A stretch of 64,000 nt of DNA from NCBI GenBank assembly GCA_937943625.1, contig CALEAD010000006.1, forward strand, positions 16,663-80,662, given 5' to 3'. Below the pieces are notes generated by a model that saw only the letters and a program-made list of their open reading frames with translations, was not told the DNA's origin and ran no database searches. The translations under genes were made by a program, and so were the position numbers. The stretch comes from an uncultured Anaerolineae bacterium. GTDB lineage: Bacteria > Chloroflexota > Anaerolineae > Promineifilales > Promineifilaceae. Of this stretch, positions 42,386-51,951 are shown one piece after another. Every line of letters starts with the position of its first letter. Positions within the stretch are counted from its first letter, which is position 1.

Positions 42386-44316
42386 CAGAATAAATCGGCC
42401 GGGGGCGCAGTCAGCGCCGCACGCGGGCGGTCTATGTAGGCGCGAAACCAGAGTTCCAGCATCAGCAGTTGCCAGATGGGGTAGCGGTGATTGGCTTTGC
42501 CGGCGATATGCTCGTCCAGCAGTTGGGCAACGGCCGTTTCCCGCAAAATTCCCCGTCCAACCGCCCGCTCATCTAGCAAAACCGCCCGCACCGTTTCGCG
42601 CAGTTCGCGGCGAAACCAGCCCGCCAATGGCACAGCAAAACCCTGCTTCGGGCGGCGCAAAATCGGCGCGGGCAGGTAGGGGGCCAGCGCCTTTTTCAGC
42701 AAATACTTACCCTGCCGCCCGCGAATTTTGTATTGGCTGGGCAACCGCGCCACAAATTCCGCCAGTTCGTGGTCTAAAAAGGGTGAGCGTCCCTCCAGCC
42801 CGTGGAGCATGGTGGCGATGTCTACCTTCACCAGCAAATCGTCAGGTAGATAGGTGTGTGTATCCAGGCGCAGCAACCGATCCAGCCAGGGAAGAACGGC
42901 CGTTTGTCCATACACCTCACCCAATGGCGCAAACGCATCATACGGCCGTACCTGCGCGGCAAACTCTGGCGTGTACAGGGCGAACTTTTGGGCGTCGTCC
43001 ATCAGTGTCAGCCAACGGCCGTAGCGCCGGTCAAGAGGCTGCTTTTGCGCCAGCAAAAAATGCTTCAGTCGGCGCGTGGGGCTGCTGTAGGCGTCCGATT
43101 CCGGCAGGAGGAAGGCAAACGCGGGCAAGGCTTTCTGGCGCAGCCAGTGGGGCAGGCGCTCATAGGCCAGCGCCAGCCGGTGCGCCTGATAGCGCGCATA
43201 ACCGCCAAACAGCTCATCGCCGCCGTCCCCGTTCAGGGCTACGGTAACGTGCTGGCGCGTCATCCTGGCGACATAGTAGGTAGGCAAGGCGGAGGAATCG
43301 GCAAAGGGTTCGCCATAGCCCCACACCAGCTCCGGCAAAATGGTCAGCCCCTCTGGGGCGACGATAAATTCCCGATGTTCGGTCTGGAAATAAGCAGCAA
43401 CCTGGCGGGCATAGGCGGTTTCGTCGTAAGAATCGGCGCCAAAACCGATAGAAAAGGTTTTAACCGGTGCGCTCATCGCTTCGGCCATAAAGGCGACGAC
43501 GGCGCTGGAGTCTATGCCACCGCTGAGGAACGCGCCCAAGGGCACGTCGCTCATCAGGCGAATTTGCACCGCTGCGCGCAGATGGTGGATGAGTTGTTCC
43601 GCCGCCTCCGCTTCGCTCAGGTCCAGTTTGGGCAGGTAATTGAGTGACCAGTAGCGCGCAAGGGTGAGACGGCCGTTTTGCCAGCAGAGCGTATGCGCCG
43701 GGGGTAATTTACGTATCTGGCGAAAGATGGTGCGCGGCGCGGGAATAAAGCCATAGGTCAGGTAATGGTGCAGGGCTACCTCGTCTATCTCGCGTGAAAC
43801 CTGCGCATCTTGCAGCAGCCCCTTGAGTTCAGAAGCAAAAATCAGGCCGTCGGCCGTTTCGGCGTAAACGAGCGGCTTTTTGCCAAAGCGGTCACGTGCC
43901 AGCAGCAGCGTTTGCTGCCGCTCGTCCCACAGGGCAAAGGCGAACATGCCGCGCAAATGGGTGACACAATCACGGCCGTACTCTTCGTACAGGTGCAAAA
44001 TCGTTTCTGTGTCAGACGTGCCGCGATAGTGGTGCCCCCTGGCCTCTAGCTGCGGGCGCAGAGTGGGATGGTTGTAGATTTCGCCGTTGTAGGTGATCCA
44101 GACGGAGCCATCCTCGTTGCTCATGGGCTGGTGGCCGGTGGGAGAAAGGTCTACAATGGCTAAACGGCGCTGGCCCAGAGCAATACGGCCGTTGCCCCCC
44201 AGCCATATGCCTTCATCATCCGGCCCGCGATGGCGCAAGACGCCATTCATCTGGCCAATCAGTGACGACAGCATAGGGTCAGGATGGTGGGTAAGTTTGC
44301 CAGAAATCCCGCACAT
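42385..44316 (-). CDS. asnB: Asparagine synthase (glutamine-hydrolysing), surface-polysaccharide type
   Basis: A 643-residue AsnB. The class II amidotransferase starts with the nucleophile Cys2 (CGISGKLTHH), with the LRGMFAFALWD motif; the synthetase domain has the SGGIDSSAVVAFM pyrophosphate loop near 262. In polysaccharide clusters such AsnB-like proteins often amidate uronic acids or other sugar carboxylates (family context). It is 1.9 kb inside a glycosyltransferase run. Confidence 0.93.
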   Translation of the reverse strand: MCGISGKLTHHPDPMLSSLIGQMNGVLRHRGPDDEGIWLGGNGRIALGQRRLAIVDLSPTGHQPMSNEDGSVWITYNGEIYNHPTLRPQLEARGHHYRGTSDTETILHLYEEYGRDCVTHLRGMFAFALWDERQQTLLLARDRFGKKPLVYAETADGLIFASELKGLLQDAQVSREIDEVALHHYLTYGFIPAPRTIFRQIRKLPPAHTLCWQNGRLTLARYWSLNYLPKLDLSEAEAAEQLIHHLRAAVQIRLMSDVPLGAFLSGGIDSSAVVAFMAEAMSAPVKTFSIGFGADSYDETAYARQVAAYFQTEHREFIVAPEGLTILPELVWGYGEPFADSSALPTYYVARMTRQHVTVALNGDGGDELFGGYARYQAHRLALAYERLPHWLRQKALPAFAFLLPESDAYSSPTRRLKHFLLAQKQPLDRRYGRWLTLMDDAQKFALYTPEFAAQVRPYDAFAPLGEVYGQTAVLPWLDRLLRLDTHTYLPDDLLVKVDIATMLHGLEGRSPFLDHELAEFVARLPSQYKIRGRQGKYLLKKALAPYLPAPILRRPKQGFAVPLAGWFRRELRETVRAVLLDERAVGRGILRETAVAQLLDEHIAGKANHRYPIWQLLMLELWFRAYIDRPRAALTAPPADLF

Positions 44317-44322
44317 GAGAAC

Positions 44323-45528
44323 TCAGTTGGGTGGTTGATTTGACCGCTGACGGCTGACCGCTGACAATTGCAAACAGTGCAGCATCTCATCCACCCGCCT
44401 GCTCCAGGAGTGGTTTTGCGCAAAAGCGCTGCGCGCCTGCTGCTGTGTGGGAGTATCTTCGGCCAGGGCACGGGCAACGGCCGTTGCCCATCCCGCCCCG
44501 TCGTCCGCCAGATAGACCCAGTCTGCCAATTCTAGCACCTCTGGGTTGGCGGTGGCGACCACCGGCTTGCCGGCCGCCAGGTATTCGTACAATTTCAGCG
44601 GGCTGCGAAAATAGGCGTGTTCGCTGACCGCATAAGGCAGCAGGCAAACATCCATCCCCTTAACGATGGCGGGCATTTCGGTAAAAGGGAATTTGCCCAA
44701 AAAGTGAACGTTGGCTAATGCCTGTAAGCGCCGCAAGGGTGGCGCGTCCATTGTCCAGGGGTAAGTGTCGCCTACCAAAACCAGCGAAGCCTGGGGATAA
44801 GCCTGCGCCAGGTGGGTCAACAGCGCATAATCGAGCCGCTCGTTGATGTTGCCGATGTAACCCAGGCGGGGCGCAGGCAAAGCAGCAATGGCGGGGTGAA
44901 CGGCAAAATCGGCGCGTAGCGCCTGAGCAAAATGCGCCACGTCTACGCCACTGGGGATGCGGTAGGTGTGCGGATTAAACAGCCGTTTTGCATCATACGT
45001 CGGTGGGGAATTGGCAAACACAACGTCCGCGCGCTGCAAAAGCGTCTGCTCCAGCTGCGCAATTACGGCGCGCTTGCGCCCGCTTGTGCCCACGGTGAAT
45101 TCATCAATGCAGTGGTAGACAACGGCCGTTTCGCCAAAGCGACCGATCAATGGTGCATGTTCCGGCTGGTAAAGCCAGAGGATGGGCTTGGTAAAGGCTA
45201 GTTCGCGGAGAAATGGCCGTAGCCATTGCGTCACTAGGACGGCATTTAACCGGGCAACAATTGGCGCGTAGTAGCGCCCTGGCGGCAGCACTGGCGGTGT
45301 CCAGCCCCAGATGTGCGGCTGAATGACACGCGTTTGCGGCCACAGGCGGCGCGCGGCGCGCAACGCGGGATACTTCCAAACGTGCTCCAGCCCTGCCAGG
45401 CGCTCCCCAAAGAGAACGCGATGGCCACGCCGTGCCAATTCCCTGGCCACCTGCTGGCGGCTGCCCCAGGGCCAGGCCCAATCGGAGGAAGAAAAGAAGA
45501 GGAAATCCGCCATAATGGGTGGTTTCAT
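44323..45528 (-). CDS. Glycosyltransferase with repeat-derived C-terminal tail
   Basis: A 401-residue GT-B protein, similar to family 1/4 enzymes: YHCIDEFTV, LGYIGNINERLDYALL, and CLLPYAVSEHAYFRSPLKLYEYLAAGKPVVAT near 310-340. The last 14 residues (LSAVSRQRSNQPPN) come from a copy of the intergenic repeat TGTCAGCGGTCAGCCGTCAG (44337-44366), which supplies the stop region. The start ATG at 45528 overlaps the previous stop as ATGA. Confidence 0.9.
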   Translation of the reverse strand: MKPPIMADFLFFSSSDWAWPWGSRQQVARELARRGHRVLFGERLAGLEHVWKYPALRAARRLWPQTRVIQPHIWGWTPPVLPPGRYYAPIVARLNAVLVTQWLRPFLRELAFTKPILWLYQPEHAPLIGRFGETAVVYHCIDEFTVGTSGRKRAVIAQLEQTLLQRADVVFANSPPTYDAKRLFNPHTYRIPSGVDVAHFAQALRADFAVHPAIAALPAPRLGYIGNINERLDYALLTHLAQAYPQASLVLVGDTYPWTMDAPPLRRLQALANVHFLGKFPFTEMPAIVKGMDVCLLPYAVSEHAYFRSPLKLYEYLAAGKPVVATANPEVLELADWVYLADDGAGWATAVARALAEDTPTQQQARSAFAQNHSWSRRVDEMLHCLQLSAVSRQRSNQPPN

Positions 45529-46637
45529 TTGTTCAGCAGTTGGCGATACAGAGCCAATTCTTGCTGCGCAACCTGGTCAAGGCTGTAATGTGCCACGGCA
45601 AATTGACGGCCGTTTTCCCCCAACCGCCGCCGCAGGTTAGCATCCGCCAGCAACGTCTGGATGGCCTGGCGCAATCCCTCTACTGTGGGCGGGCAGAGCC
45701 AGCCCGTCTTGCCGTGGCGGATGACGTCGCGAATCCCTTCGACATCGGTACCCAAAACGGCCGTACCGCAGGCCATGGCCTCAATCAGCGCCTTAGGATG
45801 GCCCTCAAAGCGCGAAGGCAGCACAAACAGCGCGGCGCGGTTAAGCGCAGCCGGTAGCTGCTCGTGCGGCAGTTGACCGGCAAACGTTACAGCCACGCCC
45901 AGCCTTTGCGCCAGTTCAGCCAGGCGGGACTGCTCCTCACCCTGGCCGATAAGCAGCAGGTGCGCTTCTGGTATGCCGGTTAGCGCCTTAATGAGCAGAT
46001 CTAGATTTTTCACCGCATTGAGACGGCCGATAAAAATGAGACGGCCGTTTTCCTTCTGCACAAATGGGTCGGGGGCAAACTGCTGCGTGTCCACGTAATT
46101 GGGAATGACAGTGACTTTGGTCGCCGGAATGCGGTACTGCGCCACATAATGCGCCTCCATCGCCACCGTCGTCACCACCAGATGCGTGGCCGCGCGCAGC
46201 ATCCAGGTTTGCAGGGCGGAAATCAACTGCGCTTTCGCCCCCGAACCCTGCTCACGGACAAAGTGCTCTGCCCACAGGTAGCCCGCGCGCACAATGACTG
46301 GTTTATGGTGCAGCTTGGCGGCAAGAACGGCCGTCCATGCCCCGTCTAGCTGATTCGTCTTCAACAAGTCTACCTGACGCAGCGCCGCGCGGTGCAGCCA
46401 GGGAGCCAGCAGGCTGTAAACGTTGGCCGACAGCCCCCAGCGATTGGCCAGAATCTGCATCTCGCCCAGGCGCGCGGCGTAAGTCTGCTCCGCTATGCCG
46501 CCGCTGGTGACTAATGAATAGGCCACCTGCCCACCCAGGTGACGATAAAGCGCTGTTTCCCGCGCCAGCACGCCCAGCCGATCCCAGCGCGCCAGGGGTG
46601 TGTTGCGCGAAAGGAAAAGTGCCACACGCGGTTTCAT
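45525..46637 (-). CDS. GT4-family glycosyltransferase 3
   Basis: A 370-residue GT-B enzyme. RLIFIGRLNAVKNLDLLIKAL near 205 is the typical GT4 donor-domain start, followed by FVLPSRFEGHPKALIEAMACGTAVLGT (Ex7E) near 281-307. It has three copies of ENGR or NGR derived from the palindrome. Confidence 0.93.
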   Translation of the reverse strand: MKPRVALFLSRNTPLARWDRLGVLARETALYRHLGGQVAYSLVTSGGIAEQTYAARLGEMQILANRWGLSANVYSLLAPWLHRAALRQVDLLKTNQLDGAWTAVLAAKLHHKPVIVRAGYLWAEHFVREQGSGAKAQLISALQTWMLRAATHLVVTTVAMEAHYVAQYRIPATKVTVIPNYVDTQQFAPDPFVQKENGRLIFIGRLNAVKNLDLLIKALTGIPEAHLLLIGQGEEQSRLAELAQRLGVAVTFAGQLPHEQLPAALNRAALFVLPSRFEGHPKALIEAMACGTAVLGTDVEGIRDVIRHGKTGWLCPPTVEGLRQAIQTLLADANLRRRLGENGRQFAVAHYSLDQVAQQELALYRQLLNK

Positions 46638-46644
46638 GCGCCAG

Positions 46645-47319
46645 TTACCCCTGCCTTTCTTTCTCCAGCACTGCCCACATCGTGCTGATAAAAAAATTTT
46701 CCGCGTTCACCTTGCTGAAGCGCAGAAGCAAGTGGGCGGCAGCACGAAATGTGCGATTGCGCCACCTTTGCCAGTTGATGGCATAGTAGGGGTCTATCTG
46801 TACCACCCGCATCTGATTTTTCTGCGCCCGCGTCGCCACAAAGTGAGCGGCCTCCTCATAAGAAAGAAACCACTTGTGCCGGTCTACCGGCTTCTCTGGG
46901 GGCAGGCCGTAATACTTCAGGTGATGGCGCAGCGCATAATCACCAAACAGGGCGACTTGCAAGATGCCAGCCCAGGCGTTGGGTAACGAGATGATCACGT
47001 AACGACTGCTAACACGACACAGCTCGTCAAAAACAGCGTGCAGATTATCCAGGTGCTCCAAAACGTCCAGGCACAAAACCGTCTCGAAGCTGCCCGCGGC
47101 AAACGGAATGACGCCCGCTTCCAAATCCACCTCCTGGTCAGGGCTGCCCCCCAGGCCAATTCCCCAATAGCGCGTCTCTGGCGGCAAATAGCGGGTCAGA
47201 TATTTTTCATCCGCGCCCACATCCAGGACGGAGGTACGCAAAATGGATTGGTACTTGTCCCAGACATAGTGCGCTTTTTCGGCGCGGTTCTCGTAGCGCA
47301 GCCTGGTTTGGAATTGCAT
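46645..47319 (-). CDS. SAM-dependent methyltransferase 1 of the polysaccharide locus
   Basis: A 224-residue class I methyltransferase. SVLDVGADEKYLTRYLP near 31 is the SAM loop, in a degenerate GxD form, followed by ETVLCLDVLEHLDNL and YVIISLPNAW. A methyltransferase here probably modifies sugars of the surface chain. It lies 7 bp upstream of a glycosyltransferase. Confidence 0.85.
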   Translation of the reverse strand: MQFQTRLRYENRAEKAHYVWDKYQSILRTSVLDVGADEKYLTRYLPPETRYWGIGLGGSPDQEVDLEAGVIPFAAGSFETVLCLDVLEHLDNLHAVFDELCRVSSRYVIISLPNAWAGILQVALFGDYALRHHLKYYGLPPEKPVDRHKWFLSYEEAAHFVATRAQKNQMRVVQIDPYYAINWQRWRNRTFRAAAHLLLRFSKVNAENFFISTMWAVLEKERQG

Positions 47320-47328
47320 AACGCCCTT

Positions 47329-48438
47329 TTATGCTTCCAGGCCGGCGTGCTGCAGGATCTTCCTGGCGCGTTCTGTGTAGGAGAGGCTCAACCCTTTTTG
47401 CCGCCCGCTTTGCGCCAATGCCTGCCGGCACGCCTGATCTGTCCACAACTGTTGTATGGCCTGCGCCAATGCTTGGGGATCGTCTGGGGGAATAAAGGCC
47501 ACCTCCTGATCGGTAAGCAAATCGAGCAAGGCCGGAACGGTTGTGGCAATGACTGGCGTGCCGGAAACCAGATACTCGCCTAGCTTGACAGGGCTGGCCC
47601 AGGCCGCATTGGGATAGTTGAGCGAGGAGGTCTGTAGCAATAGATCGGCATGCCACAGGTAAGGGGGCACAGCTGCGTGGGGCTGTAGGCCATAAAAATG
47701 GACGTTACGCACGCCTAATTCCTGCGCAGTCGTTTGATGGCGCTGAATATCTTCTGGCCAGCCGCCTACCAGGTGAAAATTGAATGTTGGTAGTAAGCGA
47801 GCCACCTGCAAGATGGTGGGGATACCGTTGTAATCGTAAAGATGACCGCTATAGAGCACGTTGGGTGGTGCGGTCACCAAGGGTGAGGGGGGCAATTGTG
47901 CCGGTCGCTGGAACATTTCTATATCCACACCGGTGGGCAGAACGGCCGTTTTCCCCGCAGGCACCCCTCTCTCCTGATAATGGGCTGCCAGGCGTGCGGA
48001 AATCGTCACCAGCAGCCGGAACGCTTCAAAGCGGGTGGCGCGTAAAAACAAGCGAAAAGGCAGCTTGCGGTTGCCGATATGCGCGTGTGTCTCCCCTGCC
48101 GTAGGAATTCCCTGGCGACTGGTAAGCCAGGGCGTCACGTAAGTGCGCGTGTAAACAAAGTGCGGCTGCAGCGCGCGGATTGCGCGCCACGACAAGAAGC
48201 CAAACAGCCAGTAGTGGCCCGTCAGGCGGTGACTGGGCAACTGCTGCCATTGCAGCGGCGTCGTCAACCCATAGAGTTGCGCCAATTTCGCTTCGGGGAC
48301 GCGCCCAGAAAGGGGGTGGGTGCAAATCATCGTCACCTCGTGCCCCAGGCGAGCAAAGCCCTGCGCCATTTTGACCGTGTTGATGGCATGGGCAAACTGT
48401 GATGAGGCTTGCAATGAAGAAACAACGGCAATACGCAT
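47329..48438 (-). CDS. GT4-family glycosyltransferase 4
   Basis: A 369-residue GT-B enzyme starting MRIAVVSSLQASSQFAHAIN. AVLPTGVDIEMFQ and NVLYSGHLYDYNGIPTILQVA mark the donor domain, with SPVKLGEYLVSGTPVIAT near 295. The start at 48438 removes a spurious Arg-rich upstream extension; GGAGGAG lies 12-16 bases away. It is 4 bp downstream of the methyltransferase. Confidence 0.92.
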   Translation of the reverse strand: MRIAVVSSLQASSQFAHAINTVKMAQGFARLGHEVTMICTHPLSGRVPEAKLAQLYGLTTPLQWQQLPSHRLTGHYWLFGFLSWRAIRALQPHFVYTRTYVTPWLTSRQGIPTAGETHAHIGNRKLPFRLFLRATRFEAFRLLVTISARLAAHYQERGVPAGKTAVLPTGVDIEMFQRPAQLPPSPLVTAPPNVLYSGHLYDYNGIPTILQVARLLPTFNFHLVGGWPEDIQRHQTTAQELGVRNVHFYGLQPHAAVPPYLWHADLLLQTSSLNYPNAAWASPVKLGEYLVSGTPVIATTVPALLDLLTDQEVAFIPPDDPQALAQAIQQLWTDQACRQALAQSGRQKGLSLSYTERARKILQHAGLEA

Positions 48439-48442
48439 CGTT

Positions 48443-49195
48443 CTACGGCTCCTCCCTTTTTTGCGCAATGGCAATATAACGGCCACACGCAGTTGGCTGC
48501 TGCGAGACATTGAGGTATTTCATGTAGATCACCTGGCGCAGCCGCTTCAGGAAAACGGGCTGTAACCAGCCATTATCCAGCACAGCTTCTGTGCGATCAC
48601 TGAGCAATAGCTTCGTCAGCCAGGTCAGTTTGTGTTGATAAAGCATGGTTTGCACCGCAAAACCAGCGGCTGTCAGCTCGTCCCGGATGAGTGGCTCATC
48701 AAAATGACGATAGTGCAGGCTGCTCATGGCCACCTGTTTAGATGGCACGCTGATGATCAGCCGACCGCCGGGGTGCAACACCTGGTGCAGATGGCGCAGC
48801 ACAGCCGGACAATCCGATGGTGGGATATGTTCATACACCTCTACCATGACCACGACATCAAAGGGCTGCGCCATGCTGGCATGTTGCGACCGCAGCGGCT
48901 GGCGTAAGTCACCCACAAAAAAGCGCGCCTGGGGAACCAGGTTTTGTGCGTAAATGACCGGCAGTTCCAGGAAGTCTAGGCCAACCAGTTCATGCCCCAG
49001 GCGCGCGATTTCAGCGGAAATACGGCCGTCGCCGCAACCTGCATCCAGCACTCGCACCGGCGTGCGCGGCAACTGCGCCAAAATCACAGCCATGTAGCCA
49101 AAGTAAGGCAGTCCATCCTTTTGCAGCGGCGTGCGCAGCCAATGATTGGGCAGCTTATACTTTTCATAGCTCAAAGCCTTTTTTACCTCATCCAT
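48443..49195 (-). CDS. SAM-dependent methyltransferase 2 of the polysaccharide locus
   Basis: A 250-residue methyltransferase with VRVLDAGCGDGRISAEIARLG near 43-63 and FDVVVMVEVYEHIPPSDCP near 111-129. It is of the type 11/12 group. Position between the flippase and a glycosyltransferase suggests sugar methylation. Confidence 0.88.
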   Translation of the reverse strand: MDEVKKALSYEKYKLPNHWLRTPLQKDGLPYFGYMAVILAQLPRTPVRVLDAGCGDGRISAEIARLGHELVGLDFLELPVIYAQNLVPQARFFVGDLRQPLRSQHASMAQPFDVVVMVEVYEHIPPSDCPAVLRHLHQVLHPGGRLIISVPSKQVAMSSLHYRHFDEPLIRDELTAAGFAVQTMLYQHKLTWLTKLLLSDRTEAVLDNGWLQPVFLKRLRQVIYMKYLNVSQQPTACGRYIAIAQKREEP

Positions 49196-49211
49196 AACCT
49201 ACCCTTCTCTG

Positions 49212-50657
49212 TTAGCGTTTGCGCAAAGTTTGCTGCGCCAGCGCCCATATTTGCGCAAATTGCCTGCCCTCAAACAGCAGTAGCATCGTGCCGTATATCA
49301 GCACAAACACGGCCGTTTTCAGCACAATACGCCCAAAATCTACCACACCCCATTGCGCCAGAAAAGCGTCAAGCAGCAAACCGGCGCCAATTCCGCTACT
49401 GATTCCTAGAAATGGGAAAAGGAATAATTGCCTATGCGAAAAATCCACAAAGGCGCGCACATAGCGCAGCGCCGCAAGCAAACCAATCAACAGCACCACA
49501 TTCACGGCCAATGCCACCCCCGTCACGCCTAGTGTCAGCCCTAGGGCATAAAGCAAAACACCCAGGAGCACAAATTGCAGGGCGCGAATTTGCGAAAGCT
49601 GCTCCGGCTTGCCAACGGCAATAAAAATGGCACCAACGGTTTTGCGAATGGGATCGAGCATTGTGTATACCAGCATCAGGCGAAAGAGCGAAACCATTGG
49701 CAGCCACTTCTCGCCCAAGACGAGCCGAATCAGTTCTGGTGAAATGAGCGCCAGAATGCCGGCCATGAGAAAGCTGCCGCGCAAGAGGAAAGCGTTGACG
49801 CGAAAGAAGAATTGCGACAGCTCCAGGCGGTTTTCTTTGAGTTCAGCATAAGAACCGGCAATCACGTTGGTAATAGGGTCGGCCAGAAGCAGCCGCGGAT
49901 AGCGGGCAAAAGCGAAGGCGCGGTTATAAAACCCAAGCGCCGTGTCGCCCAGGTAAAAACCAGTCCAGAGGTCATCTACGCGATCAATCGCGGTCGCCAG
50001 TACGTCTGCGCCCAGGGTGCGCGCACCAAAATGAAAAAAGTAGCGCATCTCGGCCACAGACCAGGCAAGAAATGGCTTCCAAGCGGGGCGCCACAGGTAG
50101 AGCATCAGTACGCCAACTATGGCGCCCACTATTTCGATGCTAAGCAGCGCCCACAACCCCATGCCATACCGGGCCAATGCCAGGGCAACGGCCGTTGACA
50201 GCACCGCATCCACCCCTGTCAGCAGCGACAAACGGCGGTGAATCACACGCCGTTTGAGAACTGAGCGGGCTGGATAAGTGAGCAAGGTAACAAACTGCGC
50301 CAGCGTCAGCACAATCAAAGCCAGGCGGCGCTCCCCCTGGGCAAAGCCAAAGGCAAGTGTGACCATGAGCAGCACCCAGACTGCCCCCATGATCAGGCGC
50401 AAGGTCAGGTAAACGGCCGCTGCCCGTTTTTCATCGCTCGTTTCCGGGGCACGGTGCAAGAAGGCAGAATCCATGCCAAAGTTGACAATGGGCATGGTCA
50501 CGGTCACGGCGGCCACGGCAAAGCCATAGACGCCAAACAGCTCTACAGGCAGCCAGCGCGCCAGCAAAATGGCGCGTAGCAGCAACAACCCCGAACTAAT
50601 CAGATTGGCGGAAAAACTCCATGACGTTGAGACAAGGGTGCGACGCCAGAGGGTCAT
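49212..50657 (-). CDS. Wzx-type polysaccharide flippase
   Basis: A 481-residue protein with about twelve to fourteen helices, of the MVF/polysaccharide synthase family. The start TLWRRTLVSTSWSFSANLI and ARWLPVELFGVYGFAVA are typical of Wzx. The middle has the LSQFFFRVNAFLLRGSFLMAGI segment. It would move lipid-linked repeats across the membrane. With the ligase, WecA-like enzyme and glycosyltransferases this gives a near-complete Wzx/Wzy-like locus. Confidence 0.92.
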   Translation of the reverse strand: MTLWRRTLVSTSWSFSANLISSGLLLLRAILLARWLPVELFGVYGFAVAAVTVTMPIVNFGMDSAFLHRAPETSDEKRAAAVYLTLRLIMGAVWVLLMVTLAFGFAQGERRLALIVLTLAQFVTLLTYPARSVLKRRVIHRRLSLLTGVDAVLSTAVALALARYGMGLWALLSIEIVGAIVGVLMLYLWRPAWKPFLAWSVAEMRYFFHFGARTLGADVLATAIDRVDDLWTGFYLGDTALGFYNRAFAFARYPRLLLADPITNVIAGSYAELKENRLELSQFFFRVNAFLLRGSFLMAGILALISPELIRLVLGEKWLPMVSLFRLMLVYTMLDPIRKTVGAIFIAVGKPEQLSQIRALQFVLLGVLLYALGLTLGVTGVALAVNVVLLIGLLAALRYVRAFVDFSHRQLFLFPFLGISSGIGAGLLLDAFLAQWGVVDFGRIVLKTAVFVLIYGTMLLLFEGRQFAQIWALAQQTLRKR

Positions 50658-50679
50658 AGCATGGCGAAGGAATAAAAAC

Positions 50680-51120
50680 TCAATGCACCCCTTTCAACAA
50701 CGCTGCCTCGGCAATCCAGGCGACCGGATCGGCTACCTGCCAGGGCTGGATTTTGGCAATCTGGCGCACCTGCTCTGGCTCCTGCTCTGCCAACGCGGCA
50801 AAGGTGAAGATGCCGGCTTCGCGCAGGCGACGAGCATAGGTAGGGCCAATGCCGTGGATGCGGGTCAGGTCGTCTGCTGCCTGGGTGGCGGCAGGCGAAG
50901 TGGTAGAGGAGCCAACGGCCGTTTTCCCATGTACCTGCTTTTGCCTCAATTCGGCCAACTGGCGCTGCCCTTTGGCCAGCTCATCCAGCAAATCCAGCGC
51001 GCCTTCATCGGCCGAGGTGCTTTTTTGCCAATACCAAAACGCCACGGCCGTTGCCAACATCAGGCTAATCGCGCTGAGAAAACCCCACCAAAAAGGAAGA
51101 CAGCGTTGTGCTTTCATCAT
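50680..51120 (-). CDS. Membrane-anchored helix-hairpin-helix protein
   Basis: A 146-residue protein. One N-terminal helix (about residues 10-32), a coiled-coil-like part (LLDELAKGQRQLAELRQKQ), a linker, then a HhH domain with IHGIGPTYARRLREAGIFTFAALAE near 88-112. HhH domains of this DUF4332-like type bind DNA or other partners; the function here is unknown. It is the first gene of the leftward polysaccharide region. Confidence 0.85.
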   Translation of the reverse strand: MMKAQRCLPFWWGFLSAISLMLATAVAFWYWQKSTSADEGALDLLDELAKGQRQLAELRQKQVHGKTAVGSSTTSPAATQAADDLTRIHGIGPTYARRLREAGIFTFAALAEQEPEQVRQIAKIQPWQVADPVAWIAEAALLKGVH

Positions 51121-51280
51121 TTGTCCTGTTCACGATGGGCCAGCAATACTCAATTTGCCCACCAGCGCCTGTCCATGAAATTTTGGTACAATAATGGGGT
51201 AGAGTATACCCGATTGGCTGGTTAAATGCAGCAAAAAGGCTTCATGAGGGGGCGCACTACGATAAATAAAAACGGAACGC

Positions 51281-51326
51281 AGGTCAGCCGTCAGCGGTCG
51301 GCCGTCAGCGGTCATTACGAAGGAGC
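51281..51326 (+). repeat. SD-bearing intergenic repeat before the NUDIX gene
   Basis: AGGTCAGCCGTCAGCGGTCG, then GCCGTCAGCGGTCATTACGA and AGGAG. It ends with the SD of the NUDIX gene. The 212-bp divergent gap holds this repeat and a weak TTGGTA-N16-TATACC element near 51183-51210. Confidence 0.8.
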
Positions 51327-51332
51327 AGATGT

Positions 51333-51827
51333 ATGGCAAACGGCCGTTTTCTAGGTGGCATTGGCGCACTCATCTGGGACCCGCAGGCAGACGCTTACCT
51401 CATTTTGCGTCGCGCCGCCAACAAAGACTTTGCTGGCGGCATGTGGGAATGCGTAACCGGGCGCGTAGACCAGGGGGAAGGTTTTTTAGAAGCATTACAG
51501 CGGGAAATCTACGAAGAGACAGCACTTAGCGCGCAAATTGCCTGCTTTCTCGGCGTCACCCACTTCTATCGCGGCGCACCCTTGCCAGAAAACGAGCTGC
51601 TTGGCGTCATCTTCCTTTGCGCCACCAACGAACCAACGGCAATTCGCCTGAGCGAGGAACATGACGCTTATCAATGGATTATGGCCAAAGACGCTCCTGT
51701 CCTTCTCTCCGCCACAGACGCAAACACCCGCTGGCTGGCGCGCGTTATCCAGCAAGCAACAAATTTGCGGCAGCAGATGCCACCAGAGCTATTGGCCTAC
51801 CAACAGCAAATTAGCTTTGCGCTCTAG
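51333..51827 (+). CDS. NUDIX hydrolase
   Basis: A 164-residue NUDIX protein. The Nudix box GRVDQGEGFLEALQREIYEET (about residues 37-57) follows Gx5Ex7REx2EE, with Ala in place of the last Gly. It hydrolyses nucleoside diphosphate derivatives; the substrate is unknown. The SD is inside a dispersed repeat. Confidence 0.92.
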   Translation: MANGRFLGGIGALIWDPQADAYLILRRAANKDFAGGMWECVTGRVDQGEGFLEALQREIYEETALSAQIACFLGVTHFYRGAPLPENELLGVIFLCATNEPTAIRLSEEHDAYQWIMAKDAPVLLSATDANTRWLARVIQQATNLRQQMPPELLAYQQQISFAL

Positions 51828-51869
51828 TCGAGTTACCGTAAACGATTTGTAAGACTTTGACAAAATCCT

Positions 51870-51898
51870 TTGACATCGCATTTGGATTCCGCTAAAAA
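51870..51898 (+). promoter_or_regulatory. Candidate promoter for the CBS-domain gene
   Basis: TTGACA (51870-51875), 17-base spacer, TAAAAA (51893-51898). The -35 is perfect, the -10 is 4 of 6. Confidence 0.4.
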
Positions 51899-51951
51899 TC
51901 GGGCACCTGCTACTTTTCAACCCCTGACGCTGTGCAATTAAAGAGGCGCTT

